The translations under genes and the position numbers were made by a program. From DASUPK01 sp963815665 (GTDB taxonomy: Bacteria > Actinomycetota > Thermoleophilia > Solirubrobacterales > 70-9): 64,000 nt of DNA. The stretch's first letter is position 1; each line of letters begins with the position of its first letter. The stretch lies in assembly GCA_963815665.1 (NCBI GenBank), contig CAWFHN010000013.1, forward strand, positions 248,001 to 312,000. The letters run 5' to 3'. Below the pieces are notes generated by a model, which saw only the letters and a program-made list of their open reading frames with translations, searched no databases and was not told where the DNA came from. Positions 25,145 to 36,603 of the stretch are shown here, one piece after another.

Positions 25145-25726
25145 TTAGGCGGTCGCCTTTGCGGCGCCGAAGCGCTCCTCCAGCAGCTCGTCCAGGTATG
25201 CCTCGGCGGCTTCCTCGTCCTTCTCCAGGACGTACATGAACTCCGACGCGAGGATCTTCTTGGCGCGCGTGTACATCTGCTTCTCTCCGGTGGAGAGGCC
25301 CTTCTCCCATTCGCGGATGGCGAGGTTGCGAACCACCTCGGCTAGCTCGTAGACGTCCCCCGTCTTGATCTTCTCGCGGTTGTGCTTGAACCGCCGGTTC
25401 CAGTTCTTCGGCATCTCGGAGACGTCGTCGGTGAGGACGCCGATCACCTTCTTGACCTGCTCCTCGTCGATCACGCGCCTCAGGCCGGCGCGGCCGGCGT
25501 TCTCGCAAGGAACCATCACGGTCATGTTGTTGTGGAGGATGTTGATGGTCAAGTAGTCCCGCTTCTCGCCCATCATGTCCTTCGATTCCCTCTTGAGGAC
25601 AACGCCCGCTCCGTGATGCGGATACACGACGTTGTCGCCGACCTCGAAGTGAATATTGACTGGCGCCTCTAGCTCGAGGTCGGCAACCGACGCCTCGTCT
25701 ACAACCTCCTCTGTTAGCTCTGGAAT
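25145..25726 (-). CDS. carD: CarD-family RNA polymerase-binding regulator, apparent ATT start
   Basis: Global transcription regulator of 193 residues. The N-terminal Tudor-like RNA polymerase interaction domain begins FEVGDNVVYPHHGAGVV. The C-terminal helical DNA-binding domain contains the conserved tryptophan (EMPKNWNRRFKHNREKI) that in M. tuberculosis stabilises the promoter open complex. There is no ATG, GTG or TTG between the preceding gene and the domain. An ATT at 25726 has AAAGGAG six bases upstream and gives MPELTEEVVDEAS, so ATT is the likely start. Such a rare start is known from infC, where it serves autoregulation. The position between disA and ispD is conserved. Confidence 0.93.
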   Translation of the reverse strand: MPELTEEVVDEASVADLELEAPVNIHFEVGDNVVYPHHGAGVVLKRESKDMMGEKRDYLTINILHNNMTVMVPCENAGRAGLRRVIDEEQVKKVIGVLTDDVSEMPKNWNRRFKHNREKIKTGDVYELAEVVRNLAIREWEKGLSTGEKQMYTRAKKILASEFMYVLEKDEEAAEAYLDELLEERFGAAKATA

Positions 25727-25763
25727 TGGTCTCTCCTTTCGTCGAGACGGCCTGGCGGGGCCG

Positions 25764-26879
25764 TCAACTCTGTAAGTAGCGGTCGACCGGATCGACCTCT
25801 TGAAGCCTTTGCAGGCCCTCGCGGATGTCCTTGGCGCGCCCCGCGCCGACGCCCTCCACGGCCTCCAGGTCGTCGTCGCTGGCGGCGAGGACCTCCTCCA
25901 GGCCACCGAACTCGTGGATGATCCGCTGCACCACGAGCTTGGGCAGCCGCGGGATCCGTCCGAGGACGCGATAGCCGCGGGGCGATACGGGGAAGTCGAG
26001 GGTGGACACCTTGCGGTCGTAGCCGAGGAGCTCCGCAAGGCGGCCGAAGTCGAGCAGGTCCTGATGCGGCATGCGGGCGATCGACGCGAGCGTCGTCGAG
26101 AGGTTCTCCTCCGTGTCCTCGACCGAGTAGTCGCGGATCAGGGCGGCCTTGTCGGCGGCGACCCCGACCATCGTCTCCTCGAGCTGCATCTCGATCAGCC
26201 GGCCCTCGGTGCCGAGCTCGATGATGTACCGCTCGACCTCCACCGCCATCCGCGTCACCAGCTCGGCGCGTTGCAGCACCGAGAGGACGTCGTAGAGGAC
26301 GGAGCCGCCCTCGAACTCGAGCTGGGTCAGCCTGGTCGAGACCGAGTCGAGCCGGGCGCGGTACTTATCGAGGGTCGCGAGCCCCTGGTTGGCCTTCGCC
26401 AGGACCGCGGGGATGTCCTGGAGGATGTACTTCATCCCTCCCAGGTAGAGCGAGACGACGTCGCGCCGCTCGGAGATCGCCACCACCAGGGAGTCGGTCT
26501 GCTTCGAGACGCGCTCGGCTGTCCGGTGACGGGTACCGGTCTCCGACGAGAGGATCGTCGGATCCGGCATCAGCTGGACGTTGGCACAGATGATCTTCGT
26601 CGCCTGCTCGTTGAGGACGATCGCGCCGTCCATCTTCGCCACCTGGTAGAGGAGCGCCGGGGTGTAATCGATGTCGAGGCTGATGCCCCCTGAAAAGAGA
26701 AAGGAGACCTCCTCTGGGTCTCCGATGACGATCAGCCCACCCGTACGCGAGTGGACGATGTTGTCGATGCCCTCTCGCAGGGCGGTGCCGGGGGCAACGA
26801 TGTCGAGGGCCCGGAGAAGTCGCGGATCCTGTCGCGCCTCCAACTCCTGTAGATCGTCTCCCGGAAGCGCAGACGGCAT
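25764..26879 (-). CDS. disA: DisA, DNA-integrity-scanning diadenylate cyclase
   Basis: Makes the second messenger cyclic di-AMP from two ATP while scanning DNA for branched structures. The N-terminal DAC domain has the catalytic AKMDGAIVL and GTRHRTAERVSKQTDSLVVAISE motifs (DGA and RHR). A helical linker (about residues 150-290) is followed by a C-terminal helix-hairpin-helix DNA-binding domain (EFGGLEEVLAASDDDLEAVEGVGAGRAKDI). The length (371 residues from ATG 26879; TTG 26903 is the alternative) is normal. It follows radA, as in Bacillus and mycobacteria. Its product is presumably the ligand of the riboswitch at 58905-59034. Confidence 0.96.
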   Translation of the reverse strand: MPSALPGDDLQELEARQDPRLLRALDIVAPGTALREGIDNIVHSRTGGLIVIGDPEEVSFLFSGGISLDIDYTPALLYQVAKMDGAIVLNEQATKIICANVQLMPDPTILSSETGTRHRTAERVSKQTDSLVVAISERRDVVSLYLGGMKYILQDIPAVLAKANQGLATLDKYRARLDSVSTRLTQLEFEGGSVLYDVLSVLQRAELVTRMAVEVERYIIELGTEGRLIEMQLEETMVGVAADKAALIRDYSVEDTEENLSTTLASIARMPHQDLLDFGRLAELLGYDRKVSTLDFPVSPRGYRVLGRIPRLPKLVVQRIIHEFGGLEEVLAASDDDLEAVEGVGAGRAKDIREGLQRLQEVDPVDRYLQS

Positions 26880-26992
26880 CGGGGTGATGGAAGCAGAAAG
26901 CAAAGAAGCTTGCTTTGCGGGGAAATCCGTGTGGAGAGGTCGGGATGCCAGTTGTCAAGGGCGCCGAGTCACGGTCGAGGGACCAGGCGCTC

Positions 26993-27081
26993 GGCGCGCG
27001 GGGCCTGACGCCGTGGGCCCCCCATCCTGCGGGCACCGGCGCTGTCCTCGAATGGGGCCCCCCACGGCGCCACCCGCGCGA
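26993..27081 (+). repeat. 89-bp palindromic repeat, copy 1
   Basis: Lies in the gap between disA and radA. The element is nearly self-complementary: outer arms CGCGCGGG (26995-27002) and CCCGCGCG (27073-27080), inner arms GCCGTGGGCCCCCCAT (27010-27025) and ATGGGGCCCCCCACGGC (27052-27068), around a 26-base centre. A second copy, in inverted orientation and almost identical, lies at 43312-43401. It may be a REP/MITE-like mobile palindrome or a structured terminator or RNA element. Confidence 0.85.
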
Positions 27082-27088
27082 AGAGCGC

Positions 27089-28483
27089 TTAAGCAGCTCG
27101 GCGTAGCTCCGTTCGGTGCCGGTTACTGGGCGCCGATCGTCCCCCGGATAGCGCCGCTTTGATTGAGCCGACCGGGGCTAGGCCTGGGATCGGCTCGTCG
27201 GCGGGGGGTGGGCCCAGGACCTTGGACAGGCCGAACTTGCGGGCCTCGGCAACTCGGCGGTCTCCGTGGGCCACGTAGCGGATCTCTCCCGTCAGGCCGA
27301 TCTCTCCGAAGCAGGCCAGCGGCTTGCCGTCGGTCTCGAGGGCTTGTCCGGAGTGGGCCGACGCCACGGCCATTGCGATCGCCAGGTCGGCGCCCGGCTC
27401 GTCGATGCGGACTCCGCCGGCGACGTTGACGAAGACGTCGGCCGAGGAAAGGGAGAGTCCCGCGTGCCGGGTCAGGACCGCGAGGACGAGGGCCAGGCGA
27501 TTGCGGTCGACGCCGGTTGCGGTGCGCCGGGCCGGGACGATCTCGGTCGGGGCGACCAGGGCCTGGACCTCAACCAGGAGCGGGCGCGTTCCCTCCATCG
27601 CGCAGAGGACGACCGATCCGGGCGCCGGACGCGCCTCGCCGACGAAGCGCGCCGACGGATCCGCGACCTCGACCAGGCCGCCCTGCCGCATCTCGAAGAC
27701 GCCGACCTCGCTGGTCGCGCCGAAGCGGTTCTTCAGGGCGCGCAGCGTCCTGAAGGTCCGCTCGCGTTCGCCCTCGAAATGGAGCACGCAGTCGACCAGA
27801 TGCTCGAGGGCCCGTGGCCCGGCCAGCGAGCCCTCCTTCGTCACGTGCCCGATCAGGATCAGCGTGACGTCGAGGCGCTTGGCCGACTCCAGCAGGGCCG
27901 AGGTCGCTTCCCTGATCGCCCCGACGCTGCCCGGGGAGGCGTCGGGGACCGCCAGTGCCTGGACGGAGTCGATCACGCAGGCCGCCGGCCGCTCGGCCTC
28001 GAGCGCCGCCAGAACGGACTCGAGCGAGGGCTCGGCGAGCATCGGCACCGACAGCGCGGCCTCCCCCAGGCGCTCGGCCCGCCGCCGGACCTGGGACGCG
28101 GACTCCTCGCCGGAGACATACAGGACGTCGTTGCCCGCTCCCGCGATGTTGGCCAGCGCCATCCCCGCCAGGGTGCTCTTGCCGATCCCGGGCGCCCCGC
28201 CGAGCAGGACGAGCGAGCCCGGGACCAGCCCGCCACCCAGCACGCGATCGAGCTCCGCGATCCCGGTGCCGAGCCGTGAGGACCGCTCAGCCTGCACCTC
28301 GCGGAGGGGAATCGGCGTGGGGGCGTCGCCGGGCTTGCCGCGAGCGCCGCGACTCGAGCGACCGCCGGGCGCGCTGACCTTCTCGAGCGTGTTCCAGGCG
28401 CCGCAGCCGGCACATTGCCCCGTCCAGGTGAGCGCGGCGTGCCCGCACTCCGAACAGCGGTATTGGGAACCCTTCCCGGCCAT
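27089..28483 (-). CDS. radA: DNA repair protein RadA
   Basis: RecA-like branch-migration helicase (464 residues) acting in recombination. The N-terminal zinc ribbon is CSECGHAALTWTGQCAGC (four cysteines), the Walker A motif is GGAPGIGKSTLA, and the RadA-specific KNRFG motif sits in ALKNRFGATSEVGVFEM. The C-terminal domain is Lon-protease-like without the catalytic dyad (ADVFVNVAGGVRIDEPGADLA, AMAVASAHSG). It is followed by disA, the conserved pairing in both phyla; in Bacillus RadA and DisA interact. A palindromic repeat lies between the two genes. Confidence 0.96.
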   Translation of the reverse strand: MAGKGSQYRCSECGHAALTWTGQCAGCGAWNTLEKVSAPGGRSSRGARGKPGDAPTPIPLREVQAERSSRLGTGIAELDRVLGGGLVPGSLVLLGGAPGIGKSTLAGMALANIAGAGNDVLYVSGEESASQVRRRAERLGEAALSVPMLAEPSLESVLAALEAERPAACVIDSVQALAVPDASPGSVGAIREATSALLESAKRLDVTLILIGHVTKEGSLAGPRALEHLVDCVLHFEGERERTFRTLRALKNRFGATSEVGVFEMRQGGLVEVADPSARFVGEARPAPGSVVLCAMEGTRPLLVEVQALVAPTEIVPARRTATGVDRNRLALVLAVLTRHAGLSLSSADVFVNVAGGVRIDEPGADLAIAMAVASAHSGQALETDGKPLACFGEIGLTGEIRYVAHGDRRVAEARKFGLSKVLGPPPADEPIPGLAPVGSIKAALSGGRSAPSNRHRTELRRAA

Positions 28484-28605
28484 TTGCCCAGGCTACGGAT
28501 GGGTGACGACACATCCCACGTCGTTTGGCACGAAAGGGACGCGAGTGAAACAAGAGGGCCCAGAATCGGGGTCAAGGACCTGATCGGCACCGTCGATGCA
28601 CACGC

Positions 28606-29628
28606 ATGCCTTCTAGGGGATGGCTGCTCGATGTATGGAAGCGCGACGCTCGCCCGCCCGCGGTGCGCTCGCTCGCCCTGCTCATGTTGGCCGGTTCTGT
28701 GAGCAGTCTGATCGCCGCCCTGTTCCCCGCCAGCGAAAACGCCCCGGTGGAGCTATTCCGGCTTGTGGCGGGTTCTGCCTGCGTGGCGTCGCTCCTCCTC
28801 TGGTCGCTCGGTGGCCGCACGCCGCGCTGGCTCCTACATTGCATCGTTGTGGGCGGGACGGTTGGGATCTCGCTGCTGATCGCCCAAGCCGCGACCGGAG
28901 TCTCCACTGTGGTGACCGCCACCGACTACATGTGGATGGGGGTCTACGTCTCGTTCTTCTTCTCTCGCACGGCCACCAGGCTCCACTTGACCTTGATCAC
29001 CATTGGCTTCGGCGCTGCCCTGCTTGCCAACTCTCACCACGTCCCGGTCGAGGCCTGGTTCCTGATGACCGCCTCGATCGTCGTCGCGGTCGAGACGATC
29101 GGCCGGCAGAGCTCGCGCCTCCGGCACGAGGCCCAGACCGACTCGCTCACCGGGCTGCTCAACCGCAACGGCCTGGCGCCCGCCGCGGAGCGTGCCTTCG
29201 CGCTCGCCGATCGGACGGGGATCCCGCTCACGGTCGCACTCATCGACCTCGACGACTTCAAGCAGGTGAACGACCGCGACGGGCATGCCGAAGGCGACCG
29301 ACTGCTGGTCCAGATGACGCGGACCTGGAGCGAGGAGCTCCAGCCGGGCGACATCTTCGCGCGCCTCGGTGGCGATGAGTTCCTGGTGATCCTGGTTGGA
29401 TCCGGCGACGAGGAGGCCACGCGCCTCTTCGAGCTGCTGCGCTTCGTCTCGCCGGCCCCATGGAGCGCCGGCGTGATCAAGCGGCGGACCGGCGAGGACC
29501 TGCACGCCAGCCTGGCCAGGGCCGACAACGCGCTCTACGAGTCGAAGCGCTCGCGCCTCGTTGCGTTGGGACCGGCCAGCCCGGTCAGCGCGCAGGCGCC
29601 CCAGCCGCAGCTCGAGCCGACGCACTGA
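28606..29628 (+). CDS. membrane GGDEF-domain protein
   Basis: Protein of 340 residues. Five or six hydrophobic helices fill residues 18-165 (e.g. LALLMLAGSVSSLIAALF, LLHCIVVGGTVGISLLIAQA), followed by a GGDEF domain: DSLTGLLNRNGL, VALIDLDDFKQVNDRDGHAEGDRLL and an intact active site RLGGDEFLVIL. The inhibitory RxxD site is missing (QPGD at that place), so cyclic-di-GMP synthesis may escape product inhibition, unlike the PAS-GGDEF-EAL protein at 16195. The domain is short after the active site. The C-terminal 20 residues are Pro/Gln-rich. The gene is divergent from radA. Confidence 0.88.
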   Translation: MPSRGWLLDVWKRDARPPAVRSLALLMLAGSVSSLIAALFPASENAPVELFRLVAGSACVASLLLWSLGGRTPRWLLHCIVVGGTVGISLLIAQAATGVSTVVTATDYMWMGVYVSFFFSRTATRLHLTLITIGFGAALLANSHHVPVEAWFLMTASIVVAVETIGRQSSRLRHEAQTDSLTGLLNRNGLAPAAERAFALADRTGIPLTVALIDLDDFKQVNDRDGHAEGDRLLVQMTRTWSEELQPGDIFARLGGDEFLVILVGSGDEEATRLFELLRFVSPAPWSAGVIKRRTGEDLHASLARADNALYESKRSRLVALGPASPVSAQAPQPQLEPTH

Positions 29629-29640
29629 GCCCTCCGCCGC

Positions 29641-30081
29641 TTACGCGGAGCTGTTCGGGAACGGCGCCCCCGCGAAGAACGCGAACCAGATCAGGAAGGC
29701 GATCATCGAGACGATCGCCGTCGCCACGAAGAGGCGCTCGACGGGGTCGCTGCGCGCTCGTCCCGGCTTGTAGGGGGTGTCCCGCATGCTTCGATTCCAG
29801 GGGTCCCGGGCCGTCATGTTCTGGCCCGCATCGCGCTTCAAGAGCCTGGCCCGGACCCAGGAGGCGATCAGCAGGAGGCCGTAGTAGGAGACGAGGATGC
29901 CGGTGCCGATGAACACGGCGACGGGGCCGTTGACCGCCCCGGTCTTCCCGTAGAACTTCGACGCGACGAAGATCCAGAAAAGCGGCACACCGAACCCGAT
30001 CAGCAGGGCTCCCACAAGCGTGAAGGCGGTGGAGCCCGTGCCGACGATGACTCTCCTGATCGCTGTCAGCACGGCTGTCAT
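29641..30081 (-). CDS. three-helix membrane protein of unknown function
   Basis: Protein of 146 residues with three hydrophobic helices: residues 18-40 (FTLVGALLIGFGVPLFWIFVA), 52-74 (GPVAVFIGTGILVSYYGLLLIA) and 116-138 (LFVATAIVSMIAFLIWFAFF). A basic, Pro-containing loop between helices 2 and 3 (RARLLKRDAGQNM, DPWNRSMRD, YKPGRAR) is probably cytoplasmic. I do not recognise a family, although short proteins of this layout are common in actinobacteria. The gene lies downstream of the aldo/keto reductase on the same strand, 41 bp away, and converges with the GGDEF gene. Confidence 0.7.
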   Translation of the reverse strand: MTAVLTAIRRVIVGTGSTAFTLVGALLIGFGVPLFWIFVASKFYGKTGAVNGPVAVFIGTGILVSYYGLLLIASWVRARLLKRDAGQNMTARDPWNRSMRDTPYKPGRARSDPVERLFVATAIVSMIAFLIWFAFFAGAPFPNSSA

Positions 30082-30122
30082 TCAGACGATCTATCCCAGG
30101 CGCGTATGCGCCTCGATTGAGG

Positions 30123-31247
30123 TTAGCGGGCGGGTTCCGCCGCCAGGTACCGCAAATCCCGCTCGGGGTCTATCCCCCACTCGCCGGCGACGGCCGCGAG
30201 CTCGGGGCTGACGGGCCAGCGATCGGGCCGCTCCGCGCCCGAGTGGTCGGGGCTCGCGCCCTTGAGCGCCATGCACCCCGCGTTGTCGCCGACCGCGCGA
30301 ATCTCGTCTATCTGGTCGGCGCTCAGCCGCTGCTCGGCCGGAAGCGCGGCCAGCTCGGCGCGCTTCTCCTCAATCGGCCTGGCAGAGTCGCCCGACTCCT
30401 GGATCAAGGTCGGCACGACGCACTCGACGGCCTCGTGGGCGAGGTTCCATTGGCAGGCCAGCTGCATCGGGGTGAGGCCGGCGCCCTCGGCGATCGGTCG
30501 TAGGCGATCCAGCTTCGCGCGGCCCTCGGCGATCCAGCCCTCCGGGCGGAACGAGCGATGATCGCCCTGCGGGAGGCTCGTCTCCGTCGTCACGTCATCC
30601 CAGAAGATCCCGCCGAAGTCGACCACCCGGGTGATCACGCGGACGCCATGGCGCGCGGCTGCATCGAGGCAGAGCTCGCCCGGCCAGGGCTCGAAGGGGT
30701 TGAGGATGATCATGGCCCAGTCGATCGACTCGCCGAACCGCTCGAAGCAGCGGACGATGTCGAGCGTGAAGCCGTTGGCCGGCCCCGGTGCGACGCCGAT
30801 CGCATCCGCGATGCCGGCCTCGCGGAGCGCCACCATGCCGTCCCAGACCTCCGGGCTCTCGTAGCCCGTGCGGTCGGGGTTATGGAGAAGCAGAAGGTCG
30901 AAGCGCTCCTGTCCCAGACGCTCCAGGCTGCGCTCGGCGGCCATCTTCAGATAGGCGGCGTACTCGCCGGGAGCGCGAAGCGATGCGTCGGTGAACCGCG
31001 GAAAGCCCTTCGGCCCGTCGCGCTCGCCCTCGTAGAAGTCGTGGCCGACCGCTCCGACGAGGCGGTAGTCGTCGCGCGAGGCGCCGTGCAGGGCCCGGCC
31101 GAGCAGTGAATCCGCCTCGCCCGCGCCATATGCGTCGGCTGTCAGGAAGGTGTCGATGCCGTCACCGGGACGCAGGAGCGCCTCGAGCCGGTCGGGCTCG
31201 ACCGCCTCCCCGAAGCGGAGGTAGCGCCCGCCGCTCCAGGTACCGAT
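30123..31247 (-). CDS. aldo/keto-reductase-like protein, no canonical start codon
   Basis: TIM-barrel protein of about 374 residues of the aldo/keto reductase fold: AIGTWSGGRYLRFG at the N-terminus, then GIDTFLTADAYGAGEAD (Asp and Tyr of the catalytic tetrad), LERLGQERFDLLLLHNPDRTG (His) and a C-terminal substrate region CMALKGASPDHSG. The strand that normally carries the catalytic lysine reads RLVGAVGHDF, without lysine, so classical NADPH-dependent reduction is doubtful. Directly after the clpC TAA the frame has no ATG, GTG or TTG before the first conserved strand. An ATC at 31247 is my provisional start, and the true one may be upstream inside clpC. Function unknown. Confidence 0.72.
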   Translation of the reverse strand: MGTWSGGRYLRFGEAVEPDRLEALLRPGDGIDTFLTADAYGAGEADSLLGRALHGASRDDYRLVGAVGHDFYEGERDGPKGFPRFTDASLRAPGEYAAYLKMAAERSLERLGQERFDLLLLHNPDRTGYESPEVWDGMVALREAGIADAIGVAPGPANGFTLDIVRCFERFGESIDWAMIILNPFEPWPGELCLDAAARHGVRVITRVVDFGGIFWDDVTTETSLPQGDHRSFRPEGWIAEGRAKLDRLRPIAEGAGLTPMQLACQWNLAHEAVECVVPTLIQESGDSARPIEEKRAELAALPAEQRLSADQIDEIRAVGDNAGCMALKGASPDHSGAERPDRWPVSPELAAVAGEWGIDPERDLRYLAAEPAR

Positions 31248-31254
31248 CGCCTTG

Positions 31255-33831
<2,577 letters not shown>

Positions 33832-34095
33832 TCAGTCGGTCTCTCTCTGGTCTATCAATCGCTCCGGCGGGGTCTAGTTGCGGTCGTCGGGTTGGCTCCC
33901 GGTTAAGTACTACGAAGGATCAGGGGACGCGGACTCCCCGGGGGCCCAATCCGTATCGGCTCCTGGCTGCCGATTCCTTGATTTGACCTCCGGTTCTGTC
34001 GGGGACGGCGAAGCCAAAGTATAGCCACGGGGTTTCGCGGGCCAGGCGGGTTCCAGGCACGATCGATGAAGTCCCTGCAAGGTGCGGGAGGAACC

Positions 34096-34632
34096 GTGAT
34101 TGATCCGGAGGGTGATGCGGTGCGTCCCACCGTCGGGACCGATACCTTGCCGCGCGTGGAATCAGCCGAGCACGCGAGCGACGGAATGGATGTGGGCGAG
34201 GGGATCCTCCATCGCGTCCGATCCAGCCCGCGGCTGGCGATCGCGGCGGCCGTCGGCGCCCTGCTGGTGGTGGCCTGGATCGCCTGGGCGGTCTACGTGA
34301 CCAGTGACCAGGGCGCCAGGGCCGGCCTCGGAGTGGTGATCGTCTGGCCCGCGATGCTCGCCGCGCTGGCGCTTATCTCGCTGCCCTTCATCGGCGGTTA
34401 CCTCTTGATCCGGCGGCTGTCCACAGCCGCGGGAGACGAGTCAGGCGGCACGGGGGAGGCCGAAGCGGGCCAGAACGAGGATGGCTCCCAGGACGAGCCC
34501 GACGAGTCGTCTGAGGACAACAGCTCGGACGAGGGTGAGGAGGACGACGAGGAGTCGACAGGGGAAGCGGACGACGACTCCGAGGATGAGCCCGAGTCCA
34601 ATTCGGAAGCGGAGGCCTCGGCCGCGAGCTAG
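34096..34632 (+). CDS. two-helix membrane protein with long acidic tail
   Basis: Protein of about 178 residues that I do not recognise. After a polar N-terminus come two membrane helices (LAIAAAVGALLVVAWIAWAVYV, then VVIVWPAMLAALALISLPFIGGYLLI) and a C-terminal tail of about 65 residues made almost only of Asp, Glu, Ser and Gly, with no recognisable domain. Such a tail could bind cations or basic proteins. The GTG at 34096 has GGGAGGA five bases upstream; ATG 34066 is the longer choice. It ends in a CTAG shared with the stop of lysS. Confidence 0.65.
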   Translation: MIDPEGDAVRPTVGTDTLPRVESAEHASDGMDVGEGILHRVRSSPRLAIAAAVGALLVVAWIAWAVYVTSDQGARAGLGVVIVWPAMLAALALISLPFIGGYLLIRRLSTAAGDESGGTGEAEAGQNEDGSQDEPDESSEDNSSDEGEEDDEESTGEADDDSEDEPESNSEAEASAAS

Positions 34633-36101
34633 TTCCGCATTGCCGGGAAGAGCACGACCTCGCGCAGGGACCTCGCTCCCGTCAGGATCATCACCAGCCG
34701 ATCGATTCCAAGACCGGCCCCGCCGGTCGGCGGCATTCCCTGCTCGAGGGATTCGACGAAGGTCTCGTCATACGGCTGTGTCTCCTCGTCGCCCCTGGCA
34801 GTCTCCTCGGCCTGCGCCTCGAAGCGGCGGCGCTGCTCGTCCGGGTCGTTGAGCTCCGTGAAGGCGTTGGAGATCTCTATGCCTCCCATGAAGGCCTCCC
34901 AGCGCTCGACAAGCCCCTCCTCGCTGCGGTGCCGCTTGGCGAAGGGTGAGAGCTCGACCGGGTAGTCGGTGACGAAGGTCGGCTGAATCAGCGTCGGCTC
35001 CACCTCCTTGGAGAGCAGGCCATCCACCAGCTTCCCCCACCCCTCCTCCGGATCGGGCTTCGTCCCCATCGCCTTCGCGAGCTGCTCGCGTGAGGGATGC
35101 TCCGCGACGTCGATTCCGGTCTGCTCCCTGATCGCATCGCGGATCGTCACCCGTCGCCATGGCGGCGAGAGGTCGATGGTCTGGCCTTCGCGCTCGATCT
35201 TCGTGGTGCCGAGCACCTCCTGGGCTACATCTGAGACCAGCCCCTCCAGCTCTCGGGCGATGTCCTCGTAGTCCGCGTAGGCCTCGTACCACTCGACCAT
35301 CGTGAACTCGGGGTTGTGCTTGTGGTCGATCCCCTCGTTGCGGAAGTCCTTGCCCATCTCGTAGACCCGGTCGATCCCGCCGACGATCAGGCGTTTCAGG
35401 TAGAGCTCCGTCGCGATCCGCAGGTAGAGGTCACGGTCAAGGGCGTTGTGGTGGGTCGTGAATGGCCGCGCCAGGGCGCCGCCGTACAGCGGCTGCAGCA
35501 CCGGGGTCTCCGCCTCGATGAACCCGCGCGCGTCGAACCAGCGGCGGACGGCGGCGACCACCCGGGCGCGCGTCAGGAAGAGCTGCCGGGTCTCCTCGTT
35601 CGCCATCAGGTCCAGCTCCCGGCGCCGGTAGCGGGTCTCGACGTCCTCCAGCCCGTGGAACTTCTCGGGCGGCGGCCGCAGGCTCTTCGAGAGCAGCTCC
35701 CAGGCATCGGCTCTGACCGAGAGCTCACCCCGCTTCGAGGCGAAGACGGTTCCCTCGATGCCGACGATGTCCCCGATGTCGAGCGAGAGCAGCCCCTCGT
35801 AGGCTTCGCCGAGCTCGTCCACCCTCGCCTGCACCTGGATCTCGCCGGTGCCGTCCTTCAGGTCCAGGAAGGACGCCTTGCCGTGTCCCCGCTTGGCGGT
35901 GAGCCGGCCCGCGACCCGGTAGCGATCGCCCGTCTCCTCCCCTGCCTCGATCGACTCGTGAGACTCACGCACAGCGGCGATCTCGGTCCGATCGGGGAAG
36001 CCATGCGGGAACGGCTCGATCCCCGCCTCACGCAGGCGCTCGAGCTTCGCCCGCCGATCGGCAAGCAGCTCGGACTCCGGACGCTCGGGCTCCTGGTTCA
36101 C
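34629..36101 (-). CDS. lysS: lysyl-tRNA synthetase, class II
   Basis: Synthetase of 490 residues charging tRNA-Lys. The N-terminal OB-fold anticodon-binding domain spans about residues 55-150 (VAGRLTAKRGHGKASFLDLKDGTGEIQVQ). The class II core has motif 1 around RRWFDARGFIEAETPVL, motif 2 YEMGKDFRNEGIDHKHNPEFTM and motif 3 GAGLGIDRLVMILTG. It lies 22 bp downstream of greA in the dusB-greA-lysS order known from Clostridia and many actinobacteria. Its stop is inside a shared CTAG with the convergent membrane protein gene. Confidence 0.97.
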   Translation of the reverse strand: MNQEPERPESELLADRRAKLERLREAGIEPFPHGFPDRTEIAAVRESHESIEAGEETGDRYRVAGRLTAKRGHGKASFLDLKDGTGEIQVQARVDELGEAYEGLLSLDIGDIVGIEGTVFASKRGELSVRADAWELLSKSLRPPPEKFHGLEDVETRYRRRELDLMANEETRQLFLTRARVVAAVRRWFDARGFIEAETPVLQPLYGGALARPFTTHHNALDRDLYLRIATELYLKRLIVGGIDRVYEMGKDFRNEGIDHKHNPEFTMVEWYEAYADYEDIARELEGLVSDVAQEVLGTTKIEREGQTIDLSPPWRRVTIRDAIREQTGIDVAEHPSREQLAKAMGTKPDPEEGWGKLVDGLLSKEVEPTLIQPTFVTDYPVELSPFAKRHRSEEGLVERWEAFMGGIEISNAFTELNDPDEQRRRFEAQAEETARGDEETQPYDETFVESLEQGMPPTGGAGLGIDRLVMILTGARSLREVVLFPAMRN

Positions 36102-36123
36102 GACGAGGAGCCTATTGCGAGTG

Positions 36124-36603
36124 CTACACCGCTTCGATCTTCGTGACCTTGAGCTTCTTCTTAGGGCCGCGGGGCGTCTCCACCGTCACGACCTCGTTCC
36201 GCTTGCTCCCGACCAGCGCCTTGCCGATCGGCGACTCGTTCGAGAGCTTGTGCTCGGTCGGATCGGCCTCGGCGGAGCCGACGATCTGGAACTTCTGGGA
36301 CTTGCCGGACTTCTGGTCCTTGACGTGGACGACCGCGCCGACCCCGACGGTCTCGGTGTCGAGCTGCTTGTTATCGATGACCGCGGCCCTGCGCAGCCTG
36401 TCCTGGAGCGATGCGATCCGCTGCTCCAGCATGGCCTGCTCGTTCTTGGCGTCGTCGTACTCGGAGTTTTCAGCGATGTCCCCGAACTCCCGCGCCTGCT
36501 TGATGCGGTCCGCGACCTCGCGGCGCTTGTCGTTCTCCAAGTACTCGAGCTCCTCCTTGAGCTTCTCGAGTCCCTCTGGGGTGATCAATGTCTCGCGCGC
36601 CAA
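36124..36603 (-). CDS. greA: transcription elongation factor GreA
   Basis: Protein of 159 residues that rescues backtracked RNA polymerase by stimulating transcript cleavage. The N-terminal antiparallel coiled coil (ITPEGLEKLKEELEYLENDKRREVADRI) carries the tip acidic residues in FGDIAENSEYDDAKNEQAMLEQRI. The C-terminal FKBP-like domain includes FQIVGSAEADPTEHKLSNESPIGKAL. It is upstream of lysS and probably cotranscribed with it. Confidence 0.97.
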   Translation of the reverse strand: MARETLITPEGLEKLKEELEYLENDKRREVADRIKQAREFGDIAENSEYDDAKNEQAMLEQRIASLQDRLRRAAVIDNKQLDTETVGVGAVVHVKDQKSGKSQKFQIVGSAEADPTEHKLSNESPIGKALVGSKRNEVVTVETPRGPKKKLKVTKIEAV

